Assembly: GCA_050050115.1 (NCBI GenBank)
Contig: JASFUX010000018.1
Location: forward strand, 1 to 23,103
Origin: JASFUX01 sp050050115
GTDB taxonomy: Bacteria; Pseudomonadota; Alphaproteobacteria; Caulobacterales; Maricaulaceae
Direction of reading: 5' to 3'
Length of the DNA: 23,103 nucleotides
In this document: one piece after another, positions 22,715-23,103 of the stretch
Layout: each line of letters opens with the position of its first letter
How positions within the stretch are numbered: the stretch's first letter is position 1
Made by a program: the position numbers and the translations under genes
The notes under the pieces: generated by a model
What the model was told of the DNA's origin: nothing
Databases searched by the model: none
The model's input: only the letters and a program-made list of their open reading frames with translations

Positions 22715-23103
22715 AGCTCGTCGATCTCACACGGCTTCTCGACCCTGACGATGCGGACCGGCTGCACCCGTCGGTCCGTTCGCCGCGCGTGCTTGTGCCG
22801 AAGATCCACTACATCGCGCCGGACGGGGAGGGGGTCGATGTCGTTTGCCAGGCCTACGACTGCAGCCAGGACGACTTGCCCGAAGGCGAGGGATGGGGTT
22901 CGGAGATCCTGGAGATGGGTTCACATCTCGGCACGCACGTCGACGCGCCGCTTCACTATGGCAGCAAGTGCGAGGGAAAGCCGTCGCGCACGATCAGCGA
23001 CATCGACGTCTCAGAGCTCTACTGCGACGCGCTCGTGCTCGACGTCCGCGACAAGGCGGAGCCCGGCGGGCCGATCACCGTCGAGCACTTGACCGAAGCG
23101 CTC
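22711..23103 (+). CDS. Cyclase-family metal hydrolase (PF04199 type), paralogue 3 (5' part only)
   Basis: The first 131 residues of a cyclase-family hydrolase run without a stop to the window end; about half the expected length (about 260) is missing. It has MKLVDLTRLLDPDD at the start, DLPEGEGWGSE, and the metal motif HLGTHVDAPLH (His72, His76, Asp78, His82), then CEGKPSRTISDI. It is a close paralogue of the cyclase at 4237. The start overlaps the MDR stop by 4 bp, with GGAGG upstream, so the pair is translationally coupled. The C-terminal position that is Gln instead of Glu in the 4237 protein lies outside the window. Confidence 0.9.
   Translation, partial: MKLVDLTRLLDPDDADRLHPSVRSPRVLVPKIHYIAPDGEGVDVVCQAYDCSQDDLPEGEGWGSEILEMGSHLGTHVDAPLHYGSKCEGKPSRTISDIDVSELYCDALVLDVRDKAEPGGPITVEHLTEAL

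Overview
The window is GC-rich, almost fully coding, and looks chromosomal. It most likely comes from a Gram-negative alphaproteobacterium of the Caulobacterales/Sphingomonadales/Hyphomonadaceae kind. This rests on a long TonB-dependent receptor without an STN domain, a LacI-type regulator beside it, a periplasmic PQQ-dependent alcohol dehydrogenase and several catabolic operons. The assignment is inferred from gene content and not proven. No rRNA, tRNA, CRISPR array, insertion sequence or phage gene is visible.

Layout by transcription unit: (1) 1-441 (+) is the 3' end of a gamma-resorcylate/dihydroxybenzoate decarboxylase-type amidohydrolase. (2) 2997-467 (-) encodes a two-subunit molybdenum hydroxylase. 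(3) 3226-5843 (+) encodes a zinc-less MDR reductase and two cyclase-family (PF04199-type) hydrolases. (4) 9079-5892 (-) encodes a GPH-type symporter followed by an MFS_3 transporter with a C-terminal ABM-like domain. (5) 9539-13080 (+) encodes a LigI-like amidohydrolase, an atypical SDR, a class II aldolase/adducin protein and a ketopantoate-reductase-like enzyme. (6) 16366-13154 (-) encodes a second MDR reductase and the PQQ quinohemoprotein dehydrogenase. (7) 19596-16591 (-) is the TonB-dependent receptor, ending in a clear intrinsic terminator. (8) 19925-21571 (+) encodes a carboxymuconolactone-decarboxylase-like protein and the LacI-type regulator. (9) 21665-end (+) is a second MDR+cyclase cassette, whose cyclase runs off the window.

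The strongest signal outside the genes is a palindromic operator, TGTAAACGTTTRCA with a central CpG. It occurs seven times (3129, 9202, 9380, 16405, 19677, 19811, 21590), each time between genes and upstream of a transcription unit. The seven sites cover all eight units that begin in the window. The regulator at 20555-21571 has the LacI/GalR-type helix-turn-helix and the hinge leucine expected to recognise a CpG-centred palindrome. The region therefore reads as one locally controlled catabolic regulon: outer-membrane uptake (TonB receptor), inner-membrane transport (GPH, MFS_3), periplasmic alcohol oxidation (PQQ enzyme), cytoplasmic hydroxylation or aldehyde oxidation (Mo hydroxylase), decarboxylation (amidohydrolase, possibly the class II aldolase and CMD proteins), and repeated enone-type reduction plus hydrolytic ring opening (three MDRs, three cyclases, LigI-like hydrolase).

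The substrate cannot be read from the sequence. An oxygenated cyclic or aromatic plant-type compound is the best guess. I know of no characterised pathway with this exact gene combination, and I could not search for one.
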